A stretch of DNA of 64,000 nt from Cystobasidium ongulense (lineage: Eukaryota > Basidiomycota > Cystobasidiomycetes > Cystobasidiales > Cystobasidiaceae), in contig BQUP01000010.1 of NCBI GenBank assembly GCA_022835595.1, forward strand, positions 450,236 through 514,235, read 5' to 3'. Made by a program: the position numbers and the translations under genes. How positions within the stretch are numbered: position 1 is the first letter of the stretch; each line of letters opens with the position of its first letter. Shown here piece by piece: positions 61,797-64,000 of the stretch. The notes beneath the pieces are model-generated. The model was not told the DNA's origin, made no database searches, and saw only the letters and a list, made by a program, of their open reading frames with translations.

Positions 61797-63895
61797 TCAG
61801 TCTCTTGCTCGCTTTCCAGGTCTATCATCTCCTCCCCTTGTATCAAGACCGTGCTTCTTAGGGGCCGCCTTCTTAGCTTCATCCAAGAAAGCATTAACAC
61901 CGAAAGGATCCGCCGTAGCCGATGAGCTTGTCATCTGCGTATCTTTCTCAAACTGAACCGGTCCCTCTCGAACAGTCTGCAAATCTGAGCCCTCGAATTT
62001 GCCTTGTCCGAGACCGAATCTGTCGTTCTTCATTGAACTTTCAATACCCTCTGCCGTTCCAGCGAGTTCTTGCTCGTCTTCACCGTCGACGTGACCTCGT
62101 CTGTAGATGGCAGCCGCAGCAGCAGCACCAGAAAATAGAGGTCGGTCGTAAAGATTGTAACTATCATCATCACCAAAGGAGTGAGAAAGCTGTTCCTGAT
62201 TGAAAAGTCTTGAATCGAGCATAGATTCCTTCGACATAGTAGGTTTGGCAAGACCGAGAGCGACCTTTTCCGAAATATCTCGGTTCTGTGCTCGTGCGAG
62301 AACACGGGCTCGGGTCTCGGTACCCATGTTGGACATGCGCAATTCCCTCTCTCGCTCCTGTCTTCGCTCGCGACGCATGGCGTCACGTTCTTTCGCGGCA
62401 CGTCTCTCCTCTTCCGTCTCTCCGTCGTCCAGATCCTCTTCTTCATCGCTTCCAGCAGCACCAACAGGTGTGTCTCCGCGCTCGACGTTTCTTCGTGGGG
62501 CGACTTCTCCTCCGTCGGACTCCTCGTCGTCTGTTCCGTAGCTAACAGCAGCTTGACCAGGAGCGCCGGAAATTCTGCTCGTGGCCGCAGAAGTTGATGG
62601 AGCAACGATACCGGCACGCTCGTCTCGTGCACGTTGGGCAAGCAAACGGAGATGTTCTTCCTTGTCCTCCTTCTGCTTCTCTGCGATACGTTGCTGTAGC
62701 TGTGCTCGTGAACGAACTTCCTCTCGAGCATGTCTATCGGCGACATAGAGGGATTCAGAGAATTGTGCGAAGCGGTCGTTGATATGAATCTGTGTTATGA
62801 AAGCATGTGATGTTAGTCTGGAAAGACAGGCTACCTTTTTACAAGAAGCCTTGTCATGACTCACGTCTTGCAGACCTCGACCATCTGCTGCCAATCGCTT
62901 ATCTAGCGGAATAGTATAACCCTTGTTATTCTTCCAGTTCGAAACACACGGCGGGATCATCCAGTCCTTCTGATCTTGCGCCGTAATCTTCCTTGGAGGG
63001 GATCGCATAATAGGAGCAGGGGGACTAGGAGGGCCTCTGGGTATCTTCTTAGCCTTGAATCTGGGAGGTTCCAGAGGATCTTCCACGACATCTACCATTT
63101 TGATGAGACGTTGTTTAGAATCATCGTTTGGCGTGTATCTAACATAATTCGCGTTTGCGACTTGAGAGGTCACATTTTTTGGATTTGAAGCTTTTATTTT
63201 ACCACTAACTAGCTTCTGTAAAGCTGCTTGTGTTCGAGCTGTTGTGTTGGCAACTTCATCCTCGCTCGGCCGTTCCATCTCTGCGTTCTTGACATCTGTA
63301 CGTTTGGCGAGGGGCACGAGAGCCTTGAACGAAGCTTGGACAGTCCTGCCGTCTCTATGACCCTGCTGTGCGATAGCCTCACTGTAGACGTGCAGTCAAA
63401 GTTCAGTCTTTGCTGCTCAACCTGGCTGAATCAGACGACTTCGAAAGACTCACTATCTAATCTTGCCGTCTTCATTCACTTGCAGGGGAAGCGTGTTGGA
63501 GTTGGTCTAGTCCCGAGAATAGTATCAATAGACTGTCTAGCACGCATGTTTCGCATGACTCACTGTCCTCTTCCTGCCGAGGTCAAGCGGGTATTGGGCA
63601 CGATGGCACTCGGGGCTGCCAGACAAGCGCACTTTGCAGTCAGCAGCCATTCCTCCCAGACGAAAGGCGTGAGACCACGAAATGGCACTCACAAAGCACC
63701 ACCGTCACCATAATCCTCCTGCTTGCTAGGTAGCCATCCTTTCCTGGAGCCATAAGGTGGAGCTTTGCTCCTGTGCGATATCAACGACAGCTGGGCCGAC
63801 TTTGCAGCCAGCTCTCTCTCCTGCTTGTGAGAGGACGAAGAGACTTCTTCGTTGTGCACTGGTGCTGGCAATAGCGAGCTCAGCATTGTTGCCAT
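61797..63895 (-). CDS. PRP45: SNW/SKIP-domain splicing factor Prp45
   Basis: About six exons encode some 580 residues. Prp45 (SKIP) is a spliceosome component of the NTC-related complex needed for the second step and a transcription co-regulator. Exon 1 starts MATMLSSLLPAPVHNEE, then short exons give AFPECHRAQYPLDLGRKRT and TNSNTLPLQVNEDGKIRY, followed by EAIAQQGHRDGRTVQASF. The SNW core is PPSPPAPIMRSPPRKITAQD then DWMIPPCVSNWKNNKGYTIP and LDKRLAADGRGLQD. A charged helical region follows (QQRIAEKQKEDKEEHLRLL, EEERRAAKERDAMRRERRQE), then DISEKVALGLAKP and YNLYDRPLF, and a C-terminal basic DDRPGKRARD. Intron 62790-62864 is 75 nt and stop-free; its removal joins LQD to IHINDRFAQF. Complete within the window. 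Confidence 0.92.
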
Positions 63896-64000
63896 TGTTG
63901 CTGCCGTTGTCGTCGACTGTGTCCGTCTGGAATCGACTTAAGCAAGTTCGCTGCCTCTGCGGTTTTACAAAAGTCTGGGGCCAAAAGTGAGTGTGGCAAA

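Noticed and set aside
61516-61956. Plus-strand 146-codon frame
   Set aside because: Its second half is antisense to PRP45 and the first half has no recognisable domain.

Overview
This window is nuclear DNA from an intron-dense, gene-dense fungus, most likely a basidiomycete. The evidence is many short introns (mostly 50-75 nt) with GTRAGT-like donors and CTGAY/CTAAY branch points a short way before the acceptor, fungal-only families (Zn2Cys6 factor, Shr3, Iml2, Coa3, Npr3, Ran1-type kinase), and closely packed genes on both strands. The exact lineage cannot be fixed from sequence alone. I found no rRNA, CRISPR array, transposase, reverse transcriptase or virus-like element, and no convincing tRNA. 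Twenty-three protein genes are supported. Most were rebuilt exon by exon by matching donors, acceptors, reading phase and family motifs; all exon models are manual and untested.

Layout. 1-1422: no supported gene. 1423-8143 (+): Iml2/TTC39 protein, then an NDR-family kinase with a CRIB-like motif. 8517-10250 (-): single C2H2 zinc-finger protein with internal repeats. 11060-11985 (+): Ies6. 12070-14939 (-): glutamyl-tRNA synthetase, divergent from an Eri1-type exonuclease at 15186-16447 (+). 17167-19083 (-): Gid4, divergent from an M50-like membrane metallopeptidase at 19870-21754 (+). 21755-25587: the largest gap, ending in a 0.57 kb ATG-free pyrimidine-rich stretch that looks like the leader of a Ran1-type kinase (25588-27490, +). 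28280-29597 (+): RPA2. 29814-33629 (-): NatB subunit Naa25. 34141-35397 (+): Sur2 hydroxylase, facing Spt3-like 35850-37486 (-) across palindromic repeats. 37635-39584 (+): Coa3 and a CIA30 protein. 40378-43019 (+): secreted esterase and Shr3. 43290-44586 (-): Zn2Cys6 factor. 46518-49397 (-): Npr3. 49781-50997 (+): unknown protein. 51402-56868 (+): Cdc48 and Rpt3. 57173-61413 (-): WD40 plus inositol 5-phosphatase protein. 61797-63895 (-): Prp45/SKIP.

The genes are mostly housekeeping: protein turnover (Gid4, Cdc48, Rpt3), N-terminal acetylation (Naa25), amino-acid sensing and permease export (Npr3, Shr3), chromatin and transcription (Ies6, Spt3), mitochondrial assembly (Coa3, CIA30), and RNA processing (Prp45, Eri1-type). 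I see no cluster that looks like a transferred island or a defence system. The most unusual signals concern gene architecture: a 3-nt microexon in the glutamyl-tRNA synthetase, introns at or inside start codons, a GC-AG intron in CDC48, and stop-free introns of length 3n, one of which splits the C-terminal gate-opening motif of Rpt3. The CRIB-like motif on an NDR kinase and the WD40-phosphatase fusion are the most unusual protein architectures.
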